From CAYLHU01 sp964383715 (GTDB lineage: Bacteria; Patescibacteriota; Minisyncoccia; Minisyncoccales; CG1-02-41-26), in contig CAYLHU010000028.1 of assembly GCA_964383715.1 (NCBI GenBank), positions 1-5,349 of the forward strand: DNA of 5,349 nt, given 5' to 3'. A model generated the notes under the pieces. It was not told where the DNA came from. It worked only from the letters and a program-made list of their open reading frames with translations, and ran no database searches. The first letter of the stretch is position 1; the number at the start of each line of letters is the position of its first letter. The translations under genes were made by a program, and so were the position numbers. This document shows positions 1 to 4,861 of the stretch, piece after piece.

Positions 1-80
1 CTCGTCTTAGGCGATGAAAGCTTCGCTTTCATCTTAACTCCTCGCTGTGCTCGTCGTGGACGATCGCCCTAAAACGATAC
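1..80. other. GC-richer cluster of short hairpins at window edge
   Basis: This stretch is clearly richer in G and C than its surroundings and holds compact inverted repeats: a 9-bp stem with a TTC loop (13-21 with 25-33), a 5-bp stem with a GTG loop (51-55 with 59-63), and a longer-range pairing of TTAGGCGAT (7-15) with ATCGCCCTAA (63-72) that competes with the first hairpin. I see no tRNA, rRNA or open reading frame that explains it. It could be a dispersed structured repeat, the edge of another cassette, or an RNA element that continues to the left of the window. Confidence 0.4.
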
Positions 81-289
81 AAAAGGAAGATAGGCAAGAC
101 AAGGCAAAAGAAATAATAAACACAAGAAAATAATCGGCAAGATTTGTTATGAAAAACAAAAAAACCACTTAATTAAAGCGATTTTTTATTCTTCGCAATT
201 TATCTTATTGCTTTTTCAATCAAATTTTTTAGAAAAATTATTTTAGAATTTATTGATATAAAGTTAAACAAAAAACAAAATGGAAAAGA
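81..289. other. Intergenic stretch with no gene seen
   Basis: This AT-rich stretch follows the deaminase stop codon on the minus strand. I find no convincing reading frame, RNA gene or repeat in it. A GCGA/TCGC pair around 178-199 followed by T-rich DNA on the minus strand is too weak a stem to call a terminator. Confidence 0.5.
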
Positions 290-766
290 TTAATTTTTAA
301 GTCCGCTATATAATTTAATAATTTCTTCTTTTAAAACCCCACCTTTTATTTCAATTTTATTGTCACCTTTTCCATTAAGATAATCTACACCAACAAGAAT
401 TTCTTGTCCAAATAATTTTGACGATTCTTTAAGTGAAATCCCAAAAACAATTCTGTTAATGTTTGCCCACCATGAAGCAGAAAAGCACATCGGACAAGGT
501 TCACAAGTTGAATACAGCGTGACTCCTGATAAATCTTTAGAACATAATTTATTACAAGCACTTCTAATAGCGTTGATTTCTGCGTGTGCAGTTGGATCAA
601 AAGTATTTGTTTTCCCAGACCTACCAGTAGTAATAATCTGATTTTCTTTAACCAAAACACAGCCAAATGGGAAAAGTGATTCTTTGGCTTCATTAATTGC
701 TAACATCATAAACTTTTCATCACTCATATTATTATTTAAAGTAGAGTTTTTTATATTATTTATCAT
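290..766 (-). CDS. Cytidine/guanine-deaminase-family zinc enzyme
   Basis: This is a 158-residue member of the CMP/dCMP deaminase fold. It shows the full zinc site: HAE at residues 61-63 (zinc ligand His61, proton shuttle Glu63) and TCEPCPMC at 87-94 (ligands Cys91 and Cys94), preceded by PFGCVLV (33-39). The spacing and the PTAHAEINAIR and TCEPCPMC wording resemble GuaD-like guanine deaminases and general nucleoside deaminases; TadA usually has TLEPCPMC. The family hydrolytically removes an exocyclic amino group from a base or nucleoside in the cytoplasm; the substrate here is not determined. Residues 1-13 are low-complexity (Asn-rich), and Met14 (MSDEKF) is an equally good start; no Shine-Dalgarno favours either. 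The first ATG abuts the stop of the upstream broken gene without a gap, so it is probably the last gene of the restriction-modification operon. A housekeeping salvage role and a defence-linked role both remain possible. Confidence 0.85.
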   Translation of the reverse strand: MINNIKNSTLNNNMSDEKFMMLAINEAKESLFPFGCVLVKENQIITTGRSGKTNTFDPTAHAEINAIRSACNKLCSKDLSGVTLYSTCEPCPMCFSASWWANINRIVFGISLKESSKLFGQEILVGVDYLNGKGDNKIEIKGGVLKEEIIKLYSGLKN

Positions 767-1157
767 TTAGAATTCGAAAATTAAATTACGCTTAATGCCC
801 ATGCCTAATACGAAGTTCGACAAATTGGTTTTTACCCATTCACATCTTTATTTGCCCACCAAAATTTTTAACTCCTATTTTAGAAAACTCAATTTTTGCT
901 CGGCAATTTTCCGCAGTTTGTCTTGGTATCCAATGAAACGGTTTGACAAATGGTTTGTTTCTAACTAAAACACGAAAAAATTTCCATCTTTAGCCCGCAT
1001 AAACACTTGGTTCTTGATATGTATTATCAGCATTTGCTTTTTCGGAAGTAATAATTTCCAGTTTTGGCATTCTTTGTCTTTCTACCCAAAGAACAATAAA
1101 CAACGCAGGGATTGTTCCAATAAATGAAACGAATAATTGCGTCCAAAAATTATCCAT
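767..1157 (-). pseudogene. Broken gene for a small N-terminally anchored membrane protein
   Basis: The ATG at 1157 lies 3 nt after the endonuclease stop and opens a frame beginning MDNFWTQLFV, with a hydrophobic segment at about residues 8-24 (FVSFIGTIPALFIVLWV), then a soluble part. The frame meets TAA at codon 56 (992-990) but continues as sensible protein (RWKFFRVLVRNKPFVKPFHW) to a TGA at codon 106 (842-840). Shifting frame near 850-845 restores a tail starting RCEWVKTN that ends in TAA at 769-767, directly before the deaminase ATG. One nonsense change plus one frameshift therefore explains the whole gap between its neighbours. The original product would be about 130 residues: one membrane helix with a cytoplasmic or external domain. 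I do not recognise a named family. Two independent lesions make sequencing error less likely, though reads should be checked. Its exact fit in the gene row shows that it belonged to the same operon. Confidence 0.75.
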
Positions 1158-1160
1158 AAA

Positions 1161-1790
1161 TTATTTTCTTAATCTATTTATCTCATTTTTAATTTCATCA
1201 ATAACTTCGGGATTATGAATAATTTTATTTTTGCCTTCAGTGAATGAAATAATGTAAAATACTCTACCGCCGTATTTTGCAGTAAATTTTTCGTGCGTCT
1301 TTTTTTGTTGGTCTCTCTCGTTAATTATTTGTGTAATATATTCATAGCCCGCCGGTTTTATTTGAAGACCAATATATTTATCGTTAATTTTAACAAAATA
1401 ATCAACATTATATCCTCTGTCCCATTCGTCAGGGGCAGGTTCAATTTTTACTCCAAGAATCTTTTCAAGCTGTCCGTAAATTGTTTGAATTTCCGACTGA
1501 TAACCATCAAATGTTCTGTTCATTACTAAATTATATATGAAACTTATACAATCTTCTTCGGTAACATTTTCTATTTCAGCTTTACAAACATCAGTAACCT
1601 TAATAAATAAAGTTTTCCCGAGTTGTTCAAGATGTTGCCTCGAATAAGCTTTCTCTAAATAAAACTTCTCCCACTCTTTTAGCGATTTGGGCGCGCATTT
1701 TCTTATCAACTCTGCAACGGGACCAACTTTACTTTTCTTGGTTAATCCCCATCTCATATTTGCTTGGTTTAATATCCATTCTTTTGCCAT
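1161..1790 (-). CDS. MjaI-family type II restriction endonuclease
   Basis: This 209-residue protein resembles the MjaI restriction endonuclease family, whose type member from Methanocaldococcus jannaschii cuts at CTAG. Recognisable blocks are NMRWGLTKKSKVGPVAELIR (11-30), the central RTFDGYQSE (92-100), and PDEWDRGYNVDYF followed by IGLQIKP (120-146). The last blocks read as a PD-(D/E)XK nuclease core with Asp130 and a Q-x-K variant (Gln143, Lys145); Glu100 is a candidate for the preceding acidic residue. The ATG lies 4 nt after the methyltransferase stop, so the two genes are co-transcribed in the order modification then restriction, which lets protection be made first. No Shine-Dalgarno is visible; translation may depend on coupling. 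The length is complete for a small type II enzyme, and no lesion is seen. CTAG specificity is inferred from family membership. Confidence 0.85.
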   Translation of the reverse strand: MAKEWILNQANMRWGLTKKSKVGPVAELIRKCAPKSLKEWEKFYLEKAYSRQHLEQLGKTLFIKVTDVCKAEIENVTEEDCISFIYNLVMNRTFDGYQSEIQTIYGQLEKILGVKIEPAPDEWDRGYNVDYFVKINDKYIGLQIKPAGYEYITQIINERDQQKKTHEKFTAKYGGRVFYIISFTEGKNKIIHNPEVIDEIKNEINRLRK

Positions 1791-1794
1791 ATTA

Positions 1795-3078
1795 TTATTG
1801 TATTAAATTTAAAAATTTTAACTTATATTTATAATCAATTTTATCATCTATATCTACAAGCCCAGCTTTTATCAAATGGGCGTTAATAAAAGTTTTATTT
1901 TGTAAATATAAATAGCAAAGCAAATTATTTTCATTATCGTATTTTGAGTTGTCAAACTTAATAAAAACTTTTTGATTTTTCAATTTGGCCTGTAAAAATT
2001 CTACCGCCTTACTAAGCATTTCTCTTTTTGTCTTAACTCCGATTAACTTAACTACCAAATTATTATTCAATAAAATCTTTTCTGGGGTTATAACTTCTTT
2101 CACGGAATACAAATCAACTCTTTCGTTATTTGTAAAATTAATTTTTGAACCAAATTTTAATTTTTGAGGGTCAATCTTTCTGCTAAACTTTGTTGAATCC
2201 TTAAAAATATAAGGCAGTTTTGAGATTTCATTTTTAAAATCTGCAGTTTTATTTATTTGTTCTGTAATTTCAAAAATCGTATCTTTAAACAAATCTTTTT
2301 TGTTCGCCCCGACTTTTTCTTTTATTATAGGCAAAAATTTCTTGTTTATTTCAAAACCAATAGAATTGCGGTCTAAATTTTTTGCTGCAAGAGTTGTTGT
2401 ACCACTTCCCAAAAATGGGTCTAATATTGTGTCATTCACAAAACTAAACATTTTTATAAGCCGTTTTGGCAACTCTTCTGGATACATAGCCAAATGTTTA
2501 TCTTGTTTTGCGCCATTAAAATTCCAATGACCGATAAAATATTTATTCCATTCTTCTTTAGACATTTTGGATTTTTCTTTTATCTCCCTTGATACTATTG
2601 GCGCTGTTCCCAACTTTTTAAAAATCAGGATAAATTCACAATCTAGTTTAATAATCCCATTTCTCGGATATGGAAAACTGCCCATTATGGTAGCTCCGCC
2701 GGTAGTGTTCATCGTTGTCGCTTTTTGCCAAATAACAGCCCCCATATAATCAAATCCTATGGTTTCGCAAAATTTTATTATTTCCGTACGAATAGGAATA
2801 ATTTTATATCGTCCATAATATATAGAGCGAGCGAATTGGTCTCCGATATTTATACAAAGACGACAACCGTCATTTAATACTCTGAAACATTCTTTCCAAA
2901 CTAAATTCAGGTTATTAATATATTCTTCATAACTATCATTAAAACCAATCTGATTAGTATCCCCATAATCTTTTAATTGCCAATATGGCGGCGAGGTAAT
3001 AACTAAATGAACAGAATTATTTTGTAAATCCGCCATATCACGGGAATCGCCAATTATAATTTTATGATTAGTTTTCAT
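1795..3078 (-). CDS. DNA methyltransferase (beta class, probably N4-cytosine) with C-terminal SNase-like domain
   Basis: This 427-residue protein starts with a methyltransferase domain (about 1-255). Motif IV is TSPPYW (28-33), typical of N4-cytosine enzymes, and the AdoMet-binding motif I, DPFLGSGTT (220-228), comes later: the beta order. It presumably methylates the site cut by the endonuclease encoded 4 nt downstream (CTAG for the MjaI family), protecting the chromosome. After a linker, residues of about 290-410 match the staphylococcal-nuclease fold: VVKLIGVKT (342-350), KAVEFLQAKLKNQKVFIKFD (357-376), LLCYLYLQNKTFINAHLIKAGL (386-407). The nuclease residues are not conserved: the Arg of the FRL strand is Lys344, the VDTPE segment reads VKTKR, and the Arg of the YGR turn is missing. 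The domain is probably a binding or docking module. The start has only a poorly placed AGGG immediately before the ATG. It begins 31 nt past the end of the 3109-3254 repeat, which may contain its promoter. Confidence 0.88.
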   Translation of the reverse strand: MKTNHKIIIGDSRDMADLQNNSVHLVITSPPYWQLKDYGDTNQIGFNDSYEEYINNLNLVWKECFRVLNDGCRLCINIGDQFARSIYYGRYKIIPIRTEIIKFCETIGFDYMGAVIWQKATTMNTTGGATIMGSFPYPRNGIIKLDCEFILIFKKLGTAPIVSREIKEKSKMSKEEWNKYFIGHWNFNGAKQDKHLAMYPEELPKRLIKMFSFVNDTILDPFLGSGTTTLAAKNLDRNSIGFEINKKFLPIIKEKVGANKKDLFKDTIFEITEQINKTADFKNEISKLPYIFKDSTKFSRKIDPQKLKFGSKINFTNNERVDLYSVKEVITPEKILLNNNLVVKLIGVKTKREMLSKAVEFLQAKLKNQKVFIKFDNSKYDNENNLLCYLYLQNKTFINAHLIKAGLVDIDDKIDYKYKLKFLNLIQ

Positions 3079-3108
3079 ACCCTTTTGATTTTTGAAGTTT
3101 ATTGTTTT

Positions 3109-3254
3109 GGACAGTGCAAGATTCTCCCGATATCATCAAAATTTGATAAAATTTTGTTATGGTATCGAGGACTCACGATTTTGTTTTCGTCTAACGAAAA
3201 TAAAATCGGAGAAACTCGCCACCTTCCGATATGTTCCGATAGTTTTGGTGGACC
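3109..3254 (-). repeat. tRNA-Ala-derived direct repeat, distal copy
   Basis: These 146 bp match 4047-4192 with three substitutions that I can find (3113, 3118, 3229) and no indel, in the same orientation. Read on the minus strand it runs from the tRNA-Ala 3' end (GGTCCACC), through AAAACTATCGGAACATA, a degenerate anticodon arm, GGAAGGTGGCGAG (variable loop and 5' T stem), a hairpin-rich insert replacing part of the T loop, to the 3' T stem and acceptor strand. In this copy the final tRNA part has decayed (CTTGCACTGTCC, no ACCA). It lies between the antitoxin stop and the methyltransferase start, so it separates two gene cassettes. With its partner it brackets the toxin-antitoxin pair. Confidence 0.92.
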
Positions 3255-3302
3255 TCGTGTATTTTAATTGGAAACAAATTATGCGGGAACCGAAAGGGTT
3301 AT

Positions 3303-3599
3303 TTACTTTATAAAATCTATCTTAAGGTTATAGCCAAAAACATCGGCTACTTTTTGGAGGGTGTCAGTGGTAAAATTCTGGCCTCCTGATTCCATTCTTG
3401 CAATTACGCTTTGAGTTGTATTTAGTTTACTTGCTAATTCTTTTTGGCTTAATTTCTTTTGCTTGCGAAATTGAAGAATCTTATAGGCAACCTCAAGGCG
3501 CCTACCCTCTTTCTCAAAGGCCTTTTTGAATTCCTTATCTCTCATTTGTTTAGCTAAATACTTTTCAAACGAAGGATATGTTGTATTTTTTTTATTCAT
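3303..3599 (-). CDS. XRE-family antitoxin (HigA-like)
   Basis: This 98-residue protein has a classic helix-turn-helix at about residues 48-72: LSQKELASKLNTTQSVIARME, where SQKELA is the second helix and TQSVIARME the recognition helix. The N-terminal 45 residues are charged and helical and probably contact the toxin. It is the antitoxin of the pair, expected to bind the toxin protein and to repress the shared promoter at the palindrome 3988-4007. Its ATG lies inside the toxin's last codons (8-nt overlap, 3592-3599), so translation is probably coupled. The toxin-first order with an XRE partner is characteristic of higBA-type modules. The full length is intact; the stop is 48 nt from the start of the 3109-3254 repeat. 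Confidence 0.88.
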   Translation of the reverse strand: MNKKNTTYPSFEKYLAKQMRDKEFKKAFEKEGRRLEVAYKILQFRKQKKLSQKELASKLNTTQSVIARMESGGQNFTTDTLQKVADVFGYNLKIDFIK

Positions 3600-3969
3600 A
3601 TTTTATAAATGTTTTATTTAATTCACAATCATGAAGATTATCTAATGCTTTAATTATTTCTTGTTTTGGCGTCTTTTCAGTTTTCTTGAGAAATATATGT
3701 AAAAGAATTATTCTTTTCCCAATAAAAGTGAAATAGAATATCCTATGTTTATTTTTAGAAAAATCTATTCTTAATTCTCTGATTTTATCCTTAATATGTT
3801 TAGCATATGGTTCATCTAAATATCCTTTATTTTCTTTTAAGAAATCAACATATTTCAATACTTTCACTTTTTCTTTTTTAGATAATCTTTCAATATATTC
3901 TAAAGCAGGCACTTTCCCTGTCTGGCTATTTTTATAATAATATGCCCTATATTTTTGCTGATAATTCAT
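3592..3969 (-). CDS. RelE/HigB-like toxin (phage Gp49-like family)
   Basis: This 125-residue protein matches the HigB/Gp49-like branch of RelE toxins, which cleave mRNA at the ribosome. The diagnostic C-terminal half is present: IRELRIDFSKNKHRIFYF (63-80), the hydrophobic strand IGKRIILLHIFLKKTEKTP (83-101), then KQEIIKALDN (102-111). Basic residues that normally form the active site are plentiful (Arg64, Arg67, Arg76, Lys95, Lys96, Lys99). The start at 3969 lies about 10 nt downstream of the predicted transcription start, so the mRNA would be almost leaderless. AAATAGAA at 3984-3977 lies 7 nt before the ATG and is complementary to the unusual 16S tail of this window, but it would be partly outside the transcript. 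The module is complete and probably functional. No gene symbol is assigned because RelE, HigB and Gp49-like proteins are not separable by eye. Confidence 0.87.
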   Translation of the reverse strand: MNYQQKYRAYYYKNSQTGKVPALEYIERLSKKEKVKVLKYVDFLKENKGYLDEPYAKHIKDKIRELRIDFSKNKHRIFYFTFIGKRIILLHIFLKKTEKTPKQEIIKALDNLHDCELNKTFIKYE

Positions 3970-3986
3970 TATTAAGTTCTATTTAC

Positions 3987-4016
3987 TATATAGCATATAT
4001 GCTATATCTATGTCAA
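3987..4016 (-). promoter_or_regulatory. Promoter and palindromic operator of the toxin-antitoxin operon
   Basis: On the minus strand a perfect -35 TTGACA (4016-4011) is followed after 18 nt by TATATA (3992-3987), or after 17 nt by CTATAT. A 20-bp perfect palindrome with core AGCATATATGCT (3988-4007) covers the spacer and the -10 box. This is where an XRE antitoxin dimer would block RNA polymerase, giving autoregulation. The predicted start is near 3980, only about 10 nt before the toxin ATG. Confidence 0.8.
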
Positions 4017-4046
4017 TACTTAGATCTTTTACGACTTTAATTTGGT

Positions 4047-4192
4047 GGACCGTGCGAGATTCTCCCGATATCATCAAAATTTGATAAAATTTTGTTATGG
4101 TATCGAGGACTCACGATTTTGTTTTCGTCTAACGAAAATAAAATCGGAGAAACTCGCCACCTTCCGGTATGTTCCGATAGTTTTGGTGGACC
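4047..4192 (-). repeat. tRNA-Ala-derived direct repeat, proximal copy
   Basis: On the minus strand this begins in the 3' end of the intact tRNA-Ala (GGTCC at 4192-4188) and ends in a second copy of it. The repeat period is 141 bp (discriminator bases at 4187 and 4046). Within it, GGAAGGTGGCGAG and GAATCTCGCACGGTCCACCA reproduce the variable loop, T arm and acceptor strand, but the T loop is opened by an insert of about 85 nt (roughly 4062-4148). The insert contains two hairpins: 4114-4127 with 4133-4146 (14 bp, one wobble), and a longer imperfect one at 4066-4105. The insert ends pair with each other in continuation of the T stem (4054-4069 with 4143-4157). The last copy ends GGTCCACCAA at 4047-4042 and lies just upstream of the toxin-antitoxin promoter. 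Confidence 0.92.
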
Positions 4193-4272
4193 GTGCGAGA
4201 TTCGAACTCGCCACCTTCCGGATGCAAACCGGATGCTCTACCGAATGAGCTAACGGCCCACCAAAACTATCG
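4175..4272. repeat. Inverted repeat extending the tRNA-Ala acceptor stem
   Basis: The 13 bases before the mature tRNA-Ala (4272-4260 on the minus strand) are exactly complementary to the 13 bases that start with its discriminator base and encoded CCA (4187-4175). Joined to the 7-bp acceptor stem this makes a 20-bp helix with a single G-U pair around the whole tRNA. The mature CCA is therefore inside a helix in the precursor, which would affect 5' and 3' processing. The 5' flank is part of the 79-bp unit and the 3' flank part of the 141-bp unit, so the two repeat families share this arm. Confidence 0.85.
4184..4259 (-). tRNA. tRNA-Ala (anticodon UGC)
   Basis: The 76-nt minus-strand sequence folds as a complete cloverleaf: acceptor GGGCCGT with ACGGTCC (one G-U), D stem GCTC with GAGC, anticodon stem TCCGG with CCGGA around the loop TTTGCAT (anticodon TGC, alanine), variable loop AGGTG, T stem GCGAG with CTCGC and loop TTCGAAT, discriminator A and an encoded CCA (4186-4184). 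The acceptor lacks a classical G3-U70 in the usual wording, but G3 faces T70 here (GGG against TCC), which fits the alanine identity element. It is the usual partner of tRNA-Ile in 16S-23S spacers, yet here it is surrounded by partial copies of itself and no 23S gene follows. Confidence 0.96.
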
Positions 4273-4406
4273 AGAATCCTCGATTTTAGGACTAAAATTT
4301 CATTTTAGATAAAATCGGGACAAATGAGCTAACGGCCCACCAAAACTATCAAGAATCCTCGATTTTAGGACTAAAATTTCATTTTAGATAAAATCGGGAC
4401 AAATGA
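4247..4406 (-). repeat. Tandem 79-bp units carrying the 5' end of tRNA-Ala
   Basis: Two complete units (4247-4325 and 4326-4404) differ by one base (4272 G, 4351 A on the plus strand), and a third starts at 4405 and runs into the gap. On the minus strand each unit has GGGCCGTTAGCTCATT, the tRNA-Ala 5' end up to the D loop, then TGTCCC, a nested hairpin (outer stem CGATTTTA with TAAAATCG, inner CTAAAAT with ATTTTAG, GAA loop; in the first unit 4281-4317), then GAGGATTCTCGATAGTTTTGGT leading into the next tRNA 5' end. The unit nearest the intact gene donates that gene's 5' flank. Confidence 0.93.
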
Positions 4407-4506
4407 NNNNNNNNNNNNNNNNNNNNNNNNNNNNNNNNNNNNNNNNNNNNNNNNNNNNNNNNNNNNNNNNNNNNNNNNNNNNNNNNNNNNNNNNNNNNNN
4501 NNNNNN
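4407..4506. other. Assembly gap (exactly 100 N)
   Basis: One hundred consecutive Ns, a common placeholder for an unknown length. The left side ends in a 79-bp unit at AAATGA, and the right side resumes with GCTAACGGCCC, exactly the next bases of that unit. The true length could therefore be zero or a whole number of repeat units; the assembler probably failed to resolve the tandem copy number. Confidence 0.97.
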
Positions 4507-4517
4507 GCTAACGGCCC
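4507..4517 (-). pseudogene. Outermost 5' fragment of tRNA-Ala
   Basis: On the minus strand GGGCCGTTAGC, the acceptor 5' strand and the start of the D stem, is preceded by CTTTAAT (4524-4518), not by the GTTTTGGT found before the other copies. That flank is complementary to ATTAAAG (4041-4035) following the outermost 3' fragment, so the two outer halves look like the ends of an original tRNA-Ala gene now separated by the repeat array. The body is cut by the N gap, so whether another complete tRNA lies there is unknown. Confidence 0.7.
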
Positions 4518-4561
4518 ATTAAAGCAACTTAACAAACGAACCGAGTTTAGTTGTTCTTATG

Positions 4562-4635
4562 TGGGCGCAGATGGATTCGAACCATCGACCTCACGATTAT
4601 CAGTCGTGTGCTCTAACCAACTGAGCTATGCGCCC
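4562..4635 (-). tRNA. tRNA-Ile (anticodon GAU)
   Basis: The 74-nt minus-strand sequence is a complete cloverleaf: acceptor GGGCGCA with TGCGCCC, D stem GCTC with GAGC, anticodon stem ACGAC/ATCGT-type around loop CTGATAA (anticodon GAT), T stem GATGG with CCATC and loop TTCGAAT, discriminator A. No CCA is encoded (the next bases are CATAAG), unlike the neighbouring tRNA-Ala, so CCA must be added by nucleotidyltransferase. Its position after 16S and before tRNA-Ala is the classical rRNA spacer order. Confidence 0.97.
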
Positions 4636-4654
4636 GTTGTATTTTTATACGATT

Positions 4655-4684
4655 TTATAATAACAAAAAAAACTTTTATTGCAA
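4655..4684 (-). promoter_or_regulatory. Possible promoter for the tRNA-Ile/tRNA-Ala unit
   Basis: On the minus strand TTGCAA (4684-4679) is followed by TATTAT after 16 nt (4662-4657) or TTATAA after 18 nt (4660-4655). It lies about 20 nt before the tRNA-Ile 5' end and after two terminator-like hairpins, where a new promoter would be needed. The AT-rich context makes chance matches likely. Confidence 0.35.
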
Positions 4685-4694
4685 GAAAGAAACT

Positions 4695-4734
4695 TGCCCT
4701 ACTTTAAACAGACGATCGTCTATAAAGTAGGGCA
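4695..4734. repeat. Long hairpin in the spacer
   Basis: Perfect 12-bp arms (4695-4706 and 4723-4734, TGCCCTACTTTA and its complement) enclose the perfect palindrome AGACGATCGTCT (4710-4721). In RNA this would be a tall hairpin with a small asymmetric internal loop. It may serve in rRNA/tRNA precursor processing. It shares the GACGATCGTC core with the next palindrome. Confidence 0.8.
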
Positions 4735-4759
4735 CATAAAGATATTAAAAATAAAATGA

Positions 4760-4807
4760 ACAAAAAAAGAAAAAATAACAAATCCCGACGATCGTCGGGA
4801 TTTGTTA
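4760..4807 (-). terminator. Terminator-like perfect palindrome with T-rich tail
   Basis: A 32-bp perfect palindrome (4776-4807, core CCCGACGATCGTCGGG) is followed on the minus strand by TTTTTTCTTTTTTTG (4775-4761 region). A GC-rich stem plus a U-run is the form of an intrinsic terminator for transcripts coming from the 16S gene. A role as an RNase III-type processing stem is the alternative. Confidence 0.55.
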
Positions 4808-4861
4808 GGGCTATACGGGGTAAGGCAAAAAACGAATAAAGACAATAAATGAAAAAACAAA

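Noticed and set aside
290..766. tRNA adenosine deaminase TadA
   Set aside because: The zinc motif reads TCEPCPMC with FSASWWA after it, closer to GuaD-like and general nucleoside deaminases; TadA typically has TLEPCPMCAGA.
853..865. Further tRNA-Ala fragment (GCCCACCAAAA)
   Set aside because: The match is only 11 bases, falls inside the broken membrane-protein reading frame, and has no further tRNA sequence around it.
767..1157. Alternative genetic code explaining the in-frame stops
   Set aside because: One stop is TAA, one TGA is followed by a frame change, and the neighbouring intact genes read normally to TAA stops.
4047..4192. Integron attC site (the GTCTAAC in the repeat resembles an R'' box)
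   Set aside because: No matching GTTRRRY partner at the right place, no integrase, and the ends are explained by tRNA-Ala sequence.
4042..4248. Plus-strand reading frame across the repeat and tRNA-Ala, and its sister frame at 3064-3313
   Set aside because: They share residues only because they read the same 146-bp repeat; one runs antisense through an intact tRNA, and the content is non-coding RNA-like hairpins.
4247..4406. CRISPR array
   Set aside because: The 79-bp units are repeated throughout with no unique spacers, and they contain tRNA fragments.
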